Assembly: GCA_009268125.1 (NCBI GenBank)
Contig: WBOU01000024.1
Location: 1 to 63,475, forward strand
DNA length: 63,475 nucleotides
From: Chloroflexia bacterium SDU3-3
Lineage (GTDB): Bacteria > Chloroflexota > Chloroflexia > Chloroflexales > Roseiflexaceae
Direction: 5' to 3'
Numbering within the stretch: the first letter of the stretch is position 1; each line of letters begins with the position of its first letter. A program made the position numbers and the translations under genes. The notes below the pieces were generated by a model, which ran no database searches, was not told where the DNA came from, and saw only the letters and a program-made list of their open reading frames with translations. Of the stretch, positions 8,602 through 16,853 are shown piece by piece.

Positions 8602-10035
8602 ATGAACATTCTATATGTAGCAGCCGAGATGTCGCCGCTGATCAAAACCGGCGGGCTGGCCGATGTGGCCAGCGCGCTGCCCGCCGCGCTGCGCAAGCTG
8701 GGCCACGACGCTCGCGTGGTGGTGCCCTGCTACCACCAGGCGCGCTTCCACAAGGCGCTGCAGACCCCCGCCTGCGCCACCAGCTTCCTGCCCGTGGGCG
8801 AGCGGCAGGAGATCATGCGCATCCACACCACCCAGCAGAACGGCATCCCCATCTACCTGCTCGACATCCCCACCGCCTTCGAGCGCGGCGCGATCTACGG
8901 CGAGGCCGACGACGACCGCCGCTTCATCCTGTTCGCGCGCGGCGTGATGGCGCTGATGCTGCACCTGCGCGACATCGTGGGCTGGCCAATCGATGTGGTG
9001 CACGCCAACGATTGGCACTGCGGCCTGGTGCCCAACTACCTAAAAACCTACTACCGCTACGCCTTCGGCAACGTGGCCTCGGTGTTCACCGCCCACAACC
9101 TGGCCTACCAGGGCCTGTTCAGCCCCTTCACGCTGCACCTCAGCGGCCTCGGCGAGGGCGGCCTGATCGAGCGCAACATCGGCCTGGCGGCCCAGAACTT
9201 CAACTTCCTGGCTCGCGGCCTGCTGTTCGCCGACATTATCAACACGATCAGCCCCACCTACTCGGTCGAGATCCTCACCCCCGATCAGAGCGAAGGCCTG
9301 CACCCGCTGCTGCAGATGCGCCACGAGCGCCTCGCGGGCATCATGCACGGCATCGACTACGGCATCTTCGACCCCGAGACCGACCCGGCCCTGGCCGCCA
9401 ACTACTCGGCTGCCGACACCAACGGCAAGCGGCTCTGCAAGGCCGCGCTGCAGCAGGAGGTGGGGCTAGAGGTGGACATCCAGCGCCCGCTGATCGGCGT
9501 GCCCGGGCCGCTCACCCTGGCCCACGGCATCGACCTCGTCATCCAGGCGCTGCCCTGGCTGATCGATGAGACCGACGCCCAGATGGTGCTGCAGGGCAGC
9601 GGCGACAGCATCGCCCAGCAGGTGCTGCGCTCTTTCGCCGACCAGCACCCCGACCGCATCCAGCTGCTGGCCGGCACCGACCCCGAGCTGGCCCACCAGC
9701 TCTACGCGGGCTGCGACACCTGCCTCATCCCGCCGCTGCGCGACCCAGGCGGCACCGACCAGCTGATCGCGCTGCGCTACGGCTGCGTGCCGGTGGTGCA
9801 CGCCGTGGGCGGACTGAACGACACGGTGCGCGAGGGCTACGACGGCAACGGGTTCCGCTTCCACGCCTATCAGAGCCGCGACCTGATCGACGCCATCCGC
9901 CGCAGCATCACATCCTACAGCGATGCGGCGGGCTGGAAGCACCTGCGCCAGCGCGGCATGAGCGAAGACAATTCCTGGCTGGCATCCGCGCGCGAGTACA
10001 TCGGGCTGTACGACTGGGCGCAGCGCGTGATCTAG
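8602..10035 (+). CDS. glgA: GT5 glycogen synthase-like protein, probably inactive
   Basis: A 477-residue protein of the bacterial glycogen/starch synthase family, which transfers glucose from ADP-glucose to glycogen. The N-terminal half is typical: KTGGLADV with Lys15, ARVVVPCY, VHANDWHCGL, FTAHNLAYQG, INTISPTYSVEI. The C-terminal half is not. The usual SRLxxQKG reads GPLTLAHG (Pro303 and His308 replace the Arg and Lys that bind the sugar nucleotide phosphates), and the usual FEPCGL reads RDPGGT (Asp381 replaces the conserved Glu). LRYGCVPVVHAVGGLNDTV is kept. The fold should be intact but catalysis is doubtful. The ATG at 8602 matches the family start. It lies 24 bases before a second, intact synthase. 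Confidence 0.8.
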   Translation: MNILYVAAEMSPLIKTGGLADVASALPAALRKLGHDARVVVPCYHQARFHKALQTPACATSFLPVGERQEIMRIHTTQQNGIPIYLLDIPTAFERGAIYGEADDDRRFILFARGVMALMLHLRDIVGWPIDVVHANDWHCGLVPNYLKTYYRYAFGNVASVFTAHNLAYQGLFSPFTLHLSGLGEGGLIERNIGLAAQNFNFLARGLLFADIINTISPTYSVEILTPDQSEGLHPLLQMRHERLAGIMHGIDYGIFDPETDPALAANYSAADTNGKRLCKAALQQEVGLEVDIQRPLIGVPGPLTLAHGIDLVIQALPWLIDETDAQMVLQGSGDSIAQQVLRSFADQHPDRIQLLAGTDPELAHQLYAGCDTCLIPPLRDPGGTDQLIALRYGCVPVVHAVGGLNDTVREGYDGNGFRFHAYQSRDLIDAIRRSITSYSDAAGWKHLRQRGMSEDNSWLASAREYIGLYDWAQRVI

Positions 10036-10059
10036 CCGCCTGACGACAAGTGGAAAGAG

Positions 10060-11277
10060 ATGTTCCCCATGCAGGATCTGCACAAGGTGGCGCTGTTCAC
10101 CAACGAGTACCCGCCCTATATCTACGGCGGCGCGGGCGTCCACGTCGAATACCTCAGCCGCGAGCTGGCCAAGCTGGTGCCGGTCGAGGTGCGCTGCTTC
10201 GGCGACCAGGATGTGGCCGACGAGCGGCTGCGCGTGCGCGGCTACGGCCCCTGGCCCGAGGCCAAGCAGGGCACCGACCCGCGCTTCGGCGGGGCGCTGG
10301 ATGCCTTCCAGCGCAGCCTGGCCATGGCCAAGGACACCCTGGACGCCGACATCGTCCACTGCCACACCTGGTACACCGATATGGCGGGCGTGCTGGCCAA
10401 GAAGCTCTGGGGCGTGCCGCAGGTGCTCACCATCCACTCGCTAGAGCCGCTGCGGCCCTGGAAGGTGGAGCAGCTGGGCAACGCCTACCACCTGAGCAGC
10501 TGGATGGAGCGCACCGCCATCCTGGATGCCGACGCGGTGGTGGCGGTCTCGAAGGAGACCCGCAACGATGTGCTGCGGCTCTTCCCCATCGACCCCGCCA
10601 AGGTGCACGTCATCCACAACGGCATCGACCTGGCCCAGTACCGCGCCGCCCCCGCCAACGATGCGCTGATCAGGCGCGGGGTGGACCCCACGCGGCCCTT
10701 TGTGCTGTTCGTCGGGCGCATCACCCGCCAGAAGGGCATCATCCACCTGGTCAACGCTATCCCGCAGATCGACCCGTCGCTCCAGGTGGTGCTGTGCGCG
10801 GGCGCGCCCGACACCAAGGAGATCGGCGCGGAGATGACCGAGCGCGTGGCCGAGGTCAGCGCCAAGCGCGAGGGCGTGATCTGGGTGCAGGAGATGCTGC
10901 CGCGCGATGAGGTCATCCAGTTCTACGCCAACGCCGCCGTGTTCTGCTGCCCCTCGGTCTACGAGCCGTTCGGCATTATCAACCTAGAGGCCATGGCCTG
11001 CGAGACCGCCGTGGTCGCATCCGCCGTGGGCGGCATCCCCGAGGTGGTGGTGCCCGGCGAGACCGGCGAGCTGGTCGACCTGGCCCTGCGCGAGGGCACC
11101 TTCGAGCCGGTGGACGCGGCCAAGTTCTCGCACGATCTGGCCCAGGCGATCAACAAGGTGGCGCTCGACCCCGAGCTGCAGGCGCGCTATGGCAAGAATG
11201 GCCGCCGCCGCGTCGAGGATCACTTCAGCTGGGAGGCGATCGCCCAGCGCACGCTCGATCTCTACCGCTCGCTCTAG
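10060..11277 (+). CDS. Actinobacterial-type glycogen synthase (GlgA/GlgM family, GT4)
   Basis: A 405-residue glycosyltransferase with the two-Rossmann GT-B fold. N-terminal FTNEYPPYIYGGAGVHVEYL is the signature of the Corynebacterium-type glycogen synthase family, which includes mycobacterial GlgM (maltose-1-phosphate synthase from ADP-glucose and glucose-1-phosphate). Key residues are present: FVGRITRQKG (Arg and Lys for phosphate binding) and VYEPFGIINLEAMA (E-x7-E motif). VHCHTWYTDMAG and LTIHSLEPLRPWK are also typical. GGAAAGAG lies directly before the ATG. It probably supplies the real synthase activity of this two-gene operon. Whether the product is glycogen or maltose-1-phosphate cannot be told from sequence alone. 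Confidence 0.85.
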   Translation: MFPMQDLHKVALFTNEYPPYIYGGAGVHVEYLSRELAKLVPVEVRCFGDQDVADERLRVRGYGPWPEAKQGTDPRFGGALDAFQRSLAMAKDTLDADIVHCHTWYTDMAGVLAKKLWGVPQVLTIHSLEPLRPWKVEQLGNAYHLSSWMERTAILDADAVVAVSKETRNDVLRLFPIDPAKVHVIHNGIDLAQYRAAPANDALIRRGVDPTRPFVLFVGRITRQKGIIHLVNAIPQIDPSLQVVLCAGAPDTKEIGAEMTERVAEVSAKREGVIWVQEMLPRDEVIQFYANAAVFCCPSVYEPFGIINLEAMACETAVVASAVGGIPEVVVPGETGELVDLALREGTFEPVDAAKFSHDLAQAINKVALDPELQARYGKNGRRRVEDHFSWEAIAQRTLDLYRSL

Positions 11278-11296
11278 CGCTGCGGAGAAAAAGTCC

Positions 11297-11335
11297 ATGG
11301 CCCGGCGCTGCAACAAGCGCCGGGCCATCTTTTTT
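11297..11335 (+). terminator. Intrinsic terminator after glycogen synthase genes
   Basis: A perfect 12-bp stem, ATGGCCCGGCGC (11297-11308) with GCGCCGGGCCAT (11317-11328), an 8-base loop, and T6 directly after. It ends the glgA operon 20 bases past the stop codon. Confidence 0.9.
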
Positions 11336-11433
11336 GCCCGTGCGCACGGGCCAGCTCGCCGGATGCCTCGATCATGCGTATTCGCACGAGCTCACCCCAC
11401 CTTCGCATGAGAAGAGTGCATATCTCCTCAAAC

Positions 11434-11517
11434 ATGGTGATTAAGCTTCCGGCGATGGTGATTAAGCTTCCGGCGATGGTGATTAAGCTTCCGGCGATGG
11501 TGATTAAGCTTCCGGAA
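11434..11517. repeat. 21-bp tandem repeat, four copies
   Basis: Four head-to-tail copies of a 21-base unit (ATGGTGATTAAGCTTCCGGC plus G); the last ends GAA. The unit length is a multiple of three, so a minus-strand frame reads LITIAGS repeats, but that frame has no family or convincing start. Function unknown. Confidence 0.9.
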
Positions 11518-11689
11518 TAGATGATGTCCTCTATTTCAAACAGATACTCCATATATTCATATATTTGTTCAATAGACAACGCTTGCAGCACTACTCGATC
11601 GCGCTCACGCCGATCACCATTCGCAAGGGCAGCACCACGGGCGCAGACCCTCACTTGACAGCACTTTCCAGTATTGGGATTAGTTGCGC

Positions 11690-11800
11690 ATGAGCGATGG
11701 CGGCGGTGTTTGGTTGGTGGGTGGATGCCCTGTGCGGCGGCACCGAGGGGCCTGCCCCTCGGAACCCCGCGAGGGGGTGTACCCCTCAGTAGATGTCACT
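11690..11800 (+). repeat. Dispersed GC-palindrome repeat, copy A
   Basis: Begins GCGATGGCGGCGGT, then GGTGGGTGGATGCCCTG, then two hairpins: CCGAGGGGC..GCCCCTCGG and GAGGGGGTGTACCCCTC, ending in a TGTCACTTTTTCGAGGTGTT word shared with copy C. The region 11336-12617 holds no convincing gene; it is a field of these repeats. Confidence 0.7.
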
Positions 11801-11887
11801 TTTTCGAGGTGTTCCGAGGCCGTTTGAGCGAAACGGTGCGTTGTTGTTCGTTCGGCTTGGGTGCGCCTTCGTCGATAGTGGTCATTT

Positions 11888-12080
11888 TTGGATGGTGGTG
11901 CATGCCCTATGCGGGCAGCACCAAGGGCTCCGCGCCCTTGGATCCCCGCGAGGGGCGTTGCCCCTTCGAACCCCAATTTTGACCGTTCCTATGCCGTTTC
12001 CCGGCGGCTGGTGTTCGTGCATATGGCCATCAAGACCTTAGCGGCACCTTCGCCGCATGGGCCGGGTGGGTAAGGTTGGG
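11888..12080 (+). repeat. Dispersed GC-palindrome repeat, copy B
   Basis: Same order of blocks as copy C: TGCATGCCCTATGCGGGCAG, hairpin CCAAGGGC..GCCCTTGG, hairpin CGAGGGGCGTTGCCCCTTCG, then the tail block GGCGGCTGGTGTTCGTGCAT (ATGGCCATCAA) and the GCGGCACCTTCGCCGCATGG core. About 190 bases long, no coding potential. Confidence 0.7.
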
Positions 12081-12179
12081 TGATACCTCTTTTCAGACTG
12101 GTTTGCAAGCGATGATGCGCTGTGCATGATTCGGCACGTGGGTTTTCACGATTTGCCACATCCCAATGCCACGCTCATG

Positions 12180-12225
12180 AAAGTGACACCAAGTGAGGGG
12201 TGTACCCCTCACTTGGTGTCACTTT
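12180..12225. repeat. Perfect 21-bp inverted repeat
   Basis: AAGTGACACCAAGTGAGGGG (12181-12200) faces its exact complement (12205-12224) across a 4-base TGTA loop; one more A-T pair extends it to 21 bp, and T's follow. Half of it (TGTCACTTTTTCGAGGTGTT) recurs in repeat copy A. No gene ends nearby on the plus strand, so it is unlikely to be an ordinary terminator. Confidence 0.85.
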
Positions 12226-12229
12226 TTCG

Positions 12230-12460
12230 AGGTGTTTCCCATCAGCGATAGCGGTGGTACGTGTTCGGTGGGTGGATGCCCTGCGCGGGCGGCGCCGAGG
12301 GGCTCGCCCCTCGGAATCCCACGAGGGGGCGTCGCCCCCTGCGAACCCCCAATTTGAAGCATTCCCATGCCGAATGCTGGCGGCTGGTGTTCGTGCATAT
12401 GGCCATCAAAACACAAGCGGCACCTTCGCCGCATGGGCCAGGTGGGTAGGGTTGGCGCTG
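12230..12460 (+). repeat. Dispersed GC-palindrome repeat, copy C
   Basis: The fullest copy: CATCAGCGATAGCGGTGG, GGTGGGTGGATGCCCTGCGC, hairpin GCCGAGGGGCTCGCCCCTCGG, hairpin GAGGGGGCGTCGCCCCCT, GCGAACCCCCAATTTGAAGC, GGCGGCTGGTGTTCGTGCAT, and the GCGGCACCTTCGCCGCATGG core. Copies in reverse orientation lie at 31690-32070. Confidence 0.7.
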
Positions 12461-12518
12461 CGCACTTCCCAGGCATATCCCGGCACACCGGATCGTACCG
12501 TCTGCCGCATTTACATTT

Positions 12519-12562
12519 TTGAGCGTTCCCGTGCATCGCCTTCGGGTCTTCGTGGTAAAAAT
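12519..12562 (+). repeat. CTTCGxGTCTTCGTGGTAAAA intergenic repeat
   Basis: TTCGGGTCTTCGTGGTAAAA with flanking words. Related copies lie at about 5217-5290, 21535-21605, 27300-27535, 28610-28675 and 39640-39710, all between genes, with no sign of translation. Confidence 0.7.
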
Positions 12563-12617
12563 CTTTGGTGTAGAAACCAGGCCAGATGCAAAAAAGCGCA
12601 CCTGGCCCGTTTTTCCC

Positions 12618-13637
12618 CTACACCGCCAGCGGCAGCAGCCGCTCGACGCCACGGATGCGGAACAGCAGCGCCAGGAAGCGCTGCTCGGCCTGGGGGCCGA
12701 TAGGGTAGCCCTGCGCCCGCAGCGCCGCAAAGCCGCGCGCTGCGGTGGCGGCGGCCTCGCGCACCACCGCGCGGGTGGATGCGGGGAAGCGCAGCTCGGG
12801 CGTGGCCAGCTCGGCGGGATCGTGGGCCAGCAGCGCCGCGTCATCCCAGCTGCCGTCGGCGCGGCGGTGGATGATCCAGCTGCGCAGCAGATTGTGGTTG
12901 CGCGCCGCCACGTCCTCGGCCAGATCGGCCAGATCATCCAGCATCTGGATGGCCAGCCCGAAGCCAAACACACCCTCCTTCAGCCGCGCGATCGCCTCGG
13001 ATCGCTCCTGCTCGATCACCTCGGGGATGACAAAGCCCAGCTGGAACAGCCGCCCGCCCCGGAAGCTGTGGATGGTGGCCAGCAGCTCCTCGGGCGTGAG
13101 AGCGGCGGCGATCGCGCTCTCCTCGCCGCTCTCCTCGCGCAGGATCTCCAGCACGGTGGCCATCAGCGACTGCCAGGCGCGGCTGCGCAGGGCCGCGTCG
13201 CCGCTGAGCGCGGCCAGGGTCTGGTGGATGATGCCATCCTGCAGCAGCAGCAGCAGCACGTTGGGGGCGATGCGCGACTGGCCCATGTCGATGTGCAGCG
13301 TTCCCTTGGCCTCGCCATCCACGATGTTGTCGGTGGCCGTCACCACGCCACGTATGGCGTGGACGAGCACCCCATAGGCGTGCAGCCGCTCCTCGGGCAC
13401 GCCGATGGACTCTAGGATCGACACCAGGAAGATGCTGAACAGGTTTTTGGAAAGATACTCGGGTGCGGGCAACGCGATGTTGGGGAAGCGGATCTGGACG
13501 GCGGGGCATGCCTCGGCGAGCTGGCGGCGGAAGTCCTGCTCGATGCGGTGGTGCCGCGCCGCCGCGCTGGCGAGCGCATCGGCGAAGGCGGCGTCGCCAA
13601 AGAGCTGGGTGAGAAAGGCGCGATACTCATCGATCAT
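12618..13637 (-). CDS. Polyprenyl synthetase-like (class I isoprenoid fold) protein
   Basis: A 339-residue, mostly helical protein of the isoprenoid synthase fold. The second Asp-rich motif is clear, QMLDDLADLAED, and binds the Mg-pyrophosphate of the allylic substrate in prenyl transferases. The first is altered: ATDNIVDGEAKG, so DNxxD with no following Arg pair instead of DDxxD..RRG. The FRGGRLFQLGFVIPEV segment fits the helix between the motifs. It may be a divergent prenyl synthase or another class I isoprenoid enzyme; product length cannot be predicted. GAGGAG lies 11 bases before the ATG. It stands alone, facing the signalling operon's terminator. Confidence 0.65.
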   Translation of the reverse strand: MIDEYRAFLTQLFGDAAFADALASAAARHHRIEQDFRRQLAEACPAVQIRFPNIALPAPEYLSKNLFSIFLVSILESIGVPEERLHAYGVLVHAIRGVVTATDNIVDGEAKGTLHIDMGQSRIAPNVLLLLLQDGIIHQTLAALSGDAALRSRAWQSLMATVLEILREESGEESAIAAALTPEELLATIHSFRGGRLFQLGFVIPEVIEQERSEAIARLKEGVFGFGLAIQMLDDLADLAEDVAARNHNLLRSWIIHRRADGSWDDAALLAHDPAELATPELRFPASTRAVVREAAATAARGFAALRAQGYPIGPQAEQRFLALLFRIRGVERLLPLAV

Positions 13638-13832
13638 AGTGGCGCGTGCTCCTCTACGGGCAGAAAAAGGCGTGCAGATGCGCGGACAAGCCTCGGCCAG
13701 TGGACATGTTCAGCGAGGGGTGCGTAGGGCGACTCGTTCCTAACATCTCTAGACACTATATCGGCTGGCGCGCGCCTGCGCCATTGCCAGCGCACCACAC
13801 CAAGTTGCCCTTGCGCAACTTCACTTTGGGGC

Positions 13833-13873
13833 AAAAAGAAACGCCCAGCAACCAGAATCTGGTCGCTGGGCGT
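13833..13873 (-). terminator. Intrinsic terminator of the PP2C-VWA-FHA operon
   Basis: On the minus strand ACGCCCAGC..GCTGGGCGT forms a stem with an inner ACCAG/CTGGT pairing, followed by TTCTTTTT. It lies 14 bases past the stop of the FHA gene at 13888. Confidence 0.85.
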
Positions 13874-13887
13874 CGGGGCTGCGGGCG

Positions 13888-15375
13888 CTAGGCGCGGAAC
13901 ACCAGCACCACGCGGCCAAGCTGGATGCGCGAGCCGTCGCCCACCGGCGTGGGCACGTTGGGGTCGAGCCGCACGCTATCGACCCGCGTGTAGTTGGTGC
14001 TGTTCAGATCCACCACCGACCACTGGTCGCCCGTGTGCAGCAGCTTGGCGTGCTGGCGGCTGACGCCGCCGGTCTCGCCGCCGTGGCCAGTGAGGTCGAC
14101 CTCGGGGAAGATCCCGCTGATCGGATCCTCGCGCCCGATGATTAGCTCGGCCTTGTCGAGCACCAGCGGCAGCTCGACCCCGCTGGACTCGACCACCAGC
14201 CGAGGGCCAGGCGCAGCGGGCGCAGGCGCGGCAGCAGGCGCAGCCACCGGCGCGGCAGGCGCAGCGGCAGGCGCGGCGCCGGTGAGCGCGGCCAGCTCGG
14301 CCTGGGCCTTGTCCAGCGCCACGCGGGCATCGGCCAGGCCCTGCACCACGGCGGGCGGTGTGGCCGCGCCGAACATGCCCTGCATCTGCTCGAACTGCGC
14401 GATGATCTGGCTCTGCTGCGCGATCTCGCCCTCTAGGCGGGCAACCTCCGCCGGGTCGACGGCGGGCGCGGCAGGGGTGGCGGCCAGGGTATCAAGCACC
14501 GCCTGGGCAGCAGCGCGGGCGGCGCGGGCATCGGCCAGGCCCTGCGCCACCGCGGGCGGCGTGGTGGCCCCGAACATCGCCTGCATCTGCTCGAACTGCG
14601 CGATGATCTGCTCCTGCTTGGCGACCTCGGCCTCGAATTCGGCGCGCTGCGCGTCGTCGGCGCTGGCGGCGGGGGCCTCAGCGGGCGCGGCGGGGAACAG
14701 CTGGTCGGCGGCGGGTAGCTCGTCCTCTTCGGGCGCTGGCTCGGCGGGGGCAGCGGCCTCGGCAGGGGCAGCGGCCTCGGCAGGGGCAGCGGCCTCGGCG
14801 GGCGCAGCGGCCTCTGGCTCGGGCACCTGGGTCACAGGCACAGGCGCGGCGGCCTCCGGCTCGGGGGCCGGCACCGCAGGCGGCTCGGGCGTGGCAGGCT
14901 CCAGCGGCGCGGGCGCGGGGGCGCTGGCGGCAGGGGCCGCCTCGGCGGCGGGCGCGGGCGCGGCGGCGGCAGGCGCGGCCTGCTCAAGCGACGCGCCGCA
15001 GTTCTCGCAGAAGCGGTCGCCGGGCAGGTTCTGGTGGCCGCAGGCCGGGCAGGCCACGCTGGCCTCGGCGGGCGCGCTGGCCACCGGCGGCGCGAACAGG
15101 GTGGGCGCATCATCCGCTGCAGGGGCGGGCGCTGCGGCGGGCGCGTCGTCGGTCACCACCGGCGCAGCGGCCAGGGGTGCGCCGCACTCGTCGCAGAACG
15201 CCTCGCCGGGCAGCACCGCCGCGCCGCAGATCGGGCAGGTGGTGGGCGAGACCGACACAGCGGCGGGGGCAGCCACCGGGGCGGCGGGCGCGGGCGCGGC
15301 ATCGAGCTTGGTTCCGCACTGATCGCAGAAGCGGTTCGCCGGATCGTTCTCAGCGCCGCAGGTGGGGCACTTCAT
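13888..15375 (-). CDS. Zinc-ribbon and FHA domain protein
   Basis: A 495-residue protein. Three CxxC..CxxC zinc ribbons come first (CPTCG..CDQCG at 3-21, CPICG..CDECG around 45-65, CPACG..CENCG around 105-125). Then follow a long Ala/Pro/Glu-rich linker and two copies of a ~55-residue helical repeat (QEQIIAQFEQMQAMFG.. and QSQIIAQFEQMQGMFG..). The C-terminus is an FHA domain (LIIGREDP, GVSRQHAKL, WSVVDLNSTNYTRV), which binds phosphothreonine peptides. The ATG at 15375 follows AGGAG by 8 bases and starts the first ribbon. Last gene of a PP2C-PP2C-VWA-FHA operon, so it probably reads the phosphorylation state those phosphatases control. Confidence 0.85.
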   Translation of the reverse strand: MKCPTCGAENDPANRFCDQCGTKLDAAPAPAAPVAAPAAVSVSPTTCPICGAAVLPGEAFCDECGAPLAAAPVVTDDAPAAAPAPAADDAPTLFAPPVASAPAEASVACPACGHQNLPGDRFCENCGASLEQAAPAAAAPAPAAEAAPAASAPAPAPLEPATPEPPAVPAPEPEAAAPVPVTQVPEPEAAAPAEAAAPAEAAAPAEAAAPAEPAPEEDELPAADQLFPAAPAEAPAASADDAQRAEFEAEVAKQEQIIAQFEQMQAMFGATTPPAVAQGLADARAARAAAQAVLDTLAATPAAPAVDPAEVARLEGEIAQQSQIIAQFEQMQGMFGAATPPAVVQGLADARVALDKAQAELAALTGAAPAAAPAAPVAAPAAAPAPAAPGPRLVVESSGVELPLVLDKAELIIGREDPISGIFPEVDLTGHGGETGGVSRQHAKLLHTGDQWSVVDLNSTNYTRVDSVRLDPNVPTPVGDGSRIQLGRVVLVFRA

Positions 15376-15441
15376 TATCGCAACTCCTCTTTCAGGCAGG
15401 TTCTTCCATTTTCTTAGCACGAACAGGGCCGACGCGGGCTG

Positions 15442-16683
15442 CTACTCCTCAAGCTTCTGGGTCAGCCGCCGGGTGGCGTACTTCAGCTCCTTCTGGGTCT
15501 CGGAGCTAATCGGCCCGCCCTGCTCCAGCTGGGCGGCCTGGGCCTCGGCGCTCTTGGCCAGCTCCAGCTCGCCAAGGTCGAGCAGCCGGGTGGCGGCGGC
15601 GCGCAGCTTCTGGGTCGCGCCGCTGATATTGCCAGCCTCGGCCTCGGAGAGCGCGCGGGTCTGGAGCTTGAAGGCCGTGACCTTCTCGACCAGGTTCATC
15701 ACGCGCGGGTCGTAGGCGGGCGCGCTGGCGTCGGCGGTCAGCTCCAGCAGCACATCCTGCTTGATCACCTGCTCGTCGCCGCCGCCCACGGGCGTGTAGT
15801 GCAGCTCGGCCTGGGCGATGCGGAAGGTGCCCGCCGGGCGGGGCTGGATGAGCATATCGATCACCACGCTGGCCGCGCTGCCCGCCTCCAGATCGCCCAT
15901 ACGCACCGCCACCTCGTTCTGGCCGATCGGCTGGTAGCCCAGGTTGGCGATGGTGGGCAGGGCGCGGTGCACCGCGCGCGGCGCGGCGTCGCGGGCCAGC
16001 CGCAGCAGCAGGCGGGCGTCGCGGGCCACCGTGCCCTTGGCCGAGCGCACGGCGCGCTGGAAGAAGGTGGCGATCTTGCCCGGCTCGGCGATGTAGTCGG
16101 CCAGGCCGCCTGTGGCGTCGGCGATGTCGTCGAGCAGCTGCTCGTTCCACTCGGCCCCCAGGCCCAGCGCCGTCACCTTCACCCCGGCCTGGCCCAGCGC
16201 CGTGGCGATATCACGGCAGGTCGGCTCGTCGCCCCAGGTCTGGCCGTCGGTCAGCAGCAGCATCGAGCTGATGCGGTCGGCGCTGTGGTTCTTCATCAGC
16301 TCGGCCTGCCCGGCGCGCATGCCGCCCGAGAGCGCCGTGCCGCCCGCCTCGACGATGGTATCGACGGCATCTTTGAGCATGGCCTTGTCGGTGGCGGGGG
16401 TGGCGGGCAGCAGGGTCTGCACCGTGTCATCGAAGATCACGATCGAGACCACATCCTCGGGCGCGAGCATGTCGATCACGCGCTTGGTGGCGTCCTTCAG
16501 CGCGGCCAGCTTCGGCCCCTGCATCGAGCCAGAGCGGTCGAGCACGAAGCAGAGGTTCTGCGGCACCGACTCGGTTGCGGCGGCGCTCGCCGCCTCGACG
16601 AGCAGGTAGGCGACCTGGGGCGTGGCGCTGGTCGGGAGCGGCGCGCGCCCCCAGGTGCAGGTCATGGTTATTGGTTCGGCCAT
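15442..16683 (-). CDS. VWA domain protein of signalling operon
   Basis: A 413-residue protein with a von Willebrand factor A domain in residues ~40-220. The metal-binding MIDAS residues are complete: DRSGSM, GGTALSGG and LLLTDGQTWGDE. A beta-rich region (about 230-330) and a helical C-terminus follow, ending TQKELKYATRRLTQ. The same ending occurs in the VWA protein at 28754-30058 (LKEITYATRRLA), so the two share an architecture. No signal peptide or membrane helix. The start is one of two adjacent ATGs; the second (16683) is better spaced from AAGGAA. Probably a protein-interaction partner of the PP2C and FHA proteins encoded beside it. Confidence 0.8.
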   Translation of the reverse strand: MAEPITMTCTWGRAPLPTSATPQVAYLLVEAASAAATESVPQNLCFVLDRSGSMQGPKLAALKDATKRVIDMLAPEDVVSIVIFDDTVQTLLPATPATDKAMLKDAVDTIVEAGGTALSGGMRAGQAELMKNHSADRISSMLLLTDGQTWGDEPTCRDIATALGQAGVKVTALGLGAEWNEQLLDDIADATGGLADYIAEPGKIATFFQRAVRSAKGTVARDARLLLRLARDAAPRAVHRALPTIANLGYQPIGQNEVAVRMGDLEAGSAASVVIDMLIQPRPAGTFRIAQAELHYTPVGGGDEQVIKQDVLLELTADASAPAYDPRVMNLVEKVTAFKLQTRALSEAEAGNISGATQKLRAAATRLLDLGELELAKSAEAQAAQLEQGGPISSETQKELKYATRRLTQKLEE

Positions 16684-16853
16684 CATCGTTTCCTTATTGT
16701 ATGCCGCTACCACCGCTGCGGCAGAGTTCACAGTTCTGGAATGCTGCTATGACGCCGGAGACCCGCCCGATTGTTGCGCTCGGCAACAGCGAAGATTGGG
16801 TTGCTGGCCCGCGCGGCTTGCTACCGCGCTGCGCAGGCCAGCGGAGCGCGCCG

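Noticed and set aside
11434-11517. CRISPR-like direct repeats
   Set aside because: Units are contiguous with no spacers; the same holds for 35699-35774.
11274-11654. 126-codon minus-strand frame with LITIAGS repeats
   Set aside because: Made by the 21-bp tandem repeat; no start signal or family, and it overlaps the glgA terminator.
13994-15322. 442-codon Ser/Ala/Gly-rich frame on the plus strand
   Set aside because: Shadow of the zinc-ribbon/FHA gene; low complexity, no family and no ribosome-binding site.
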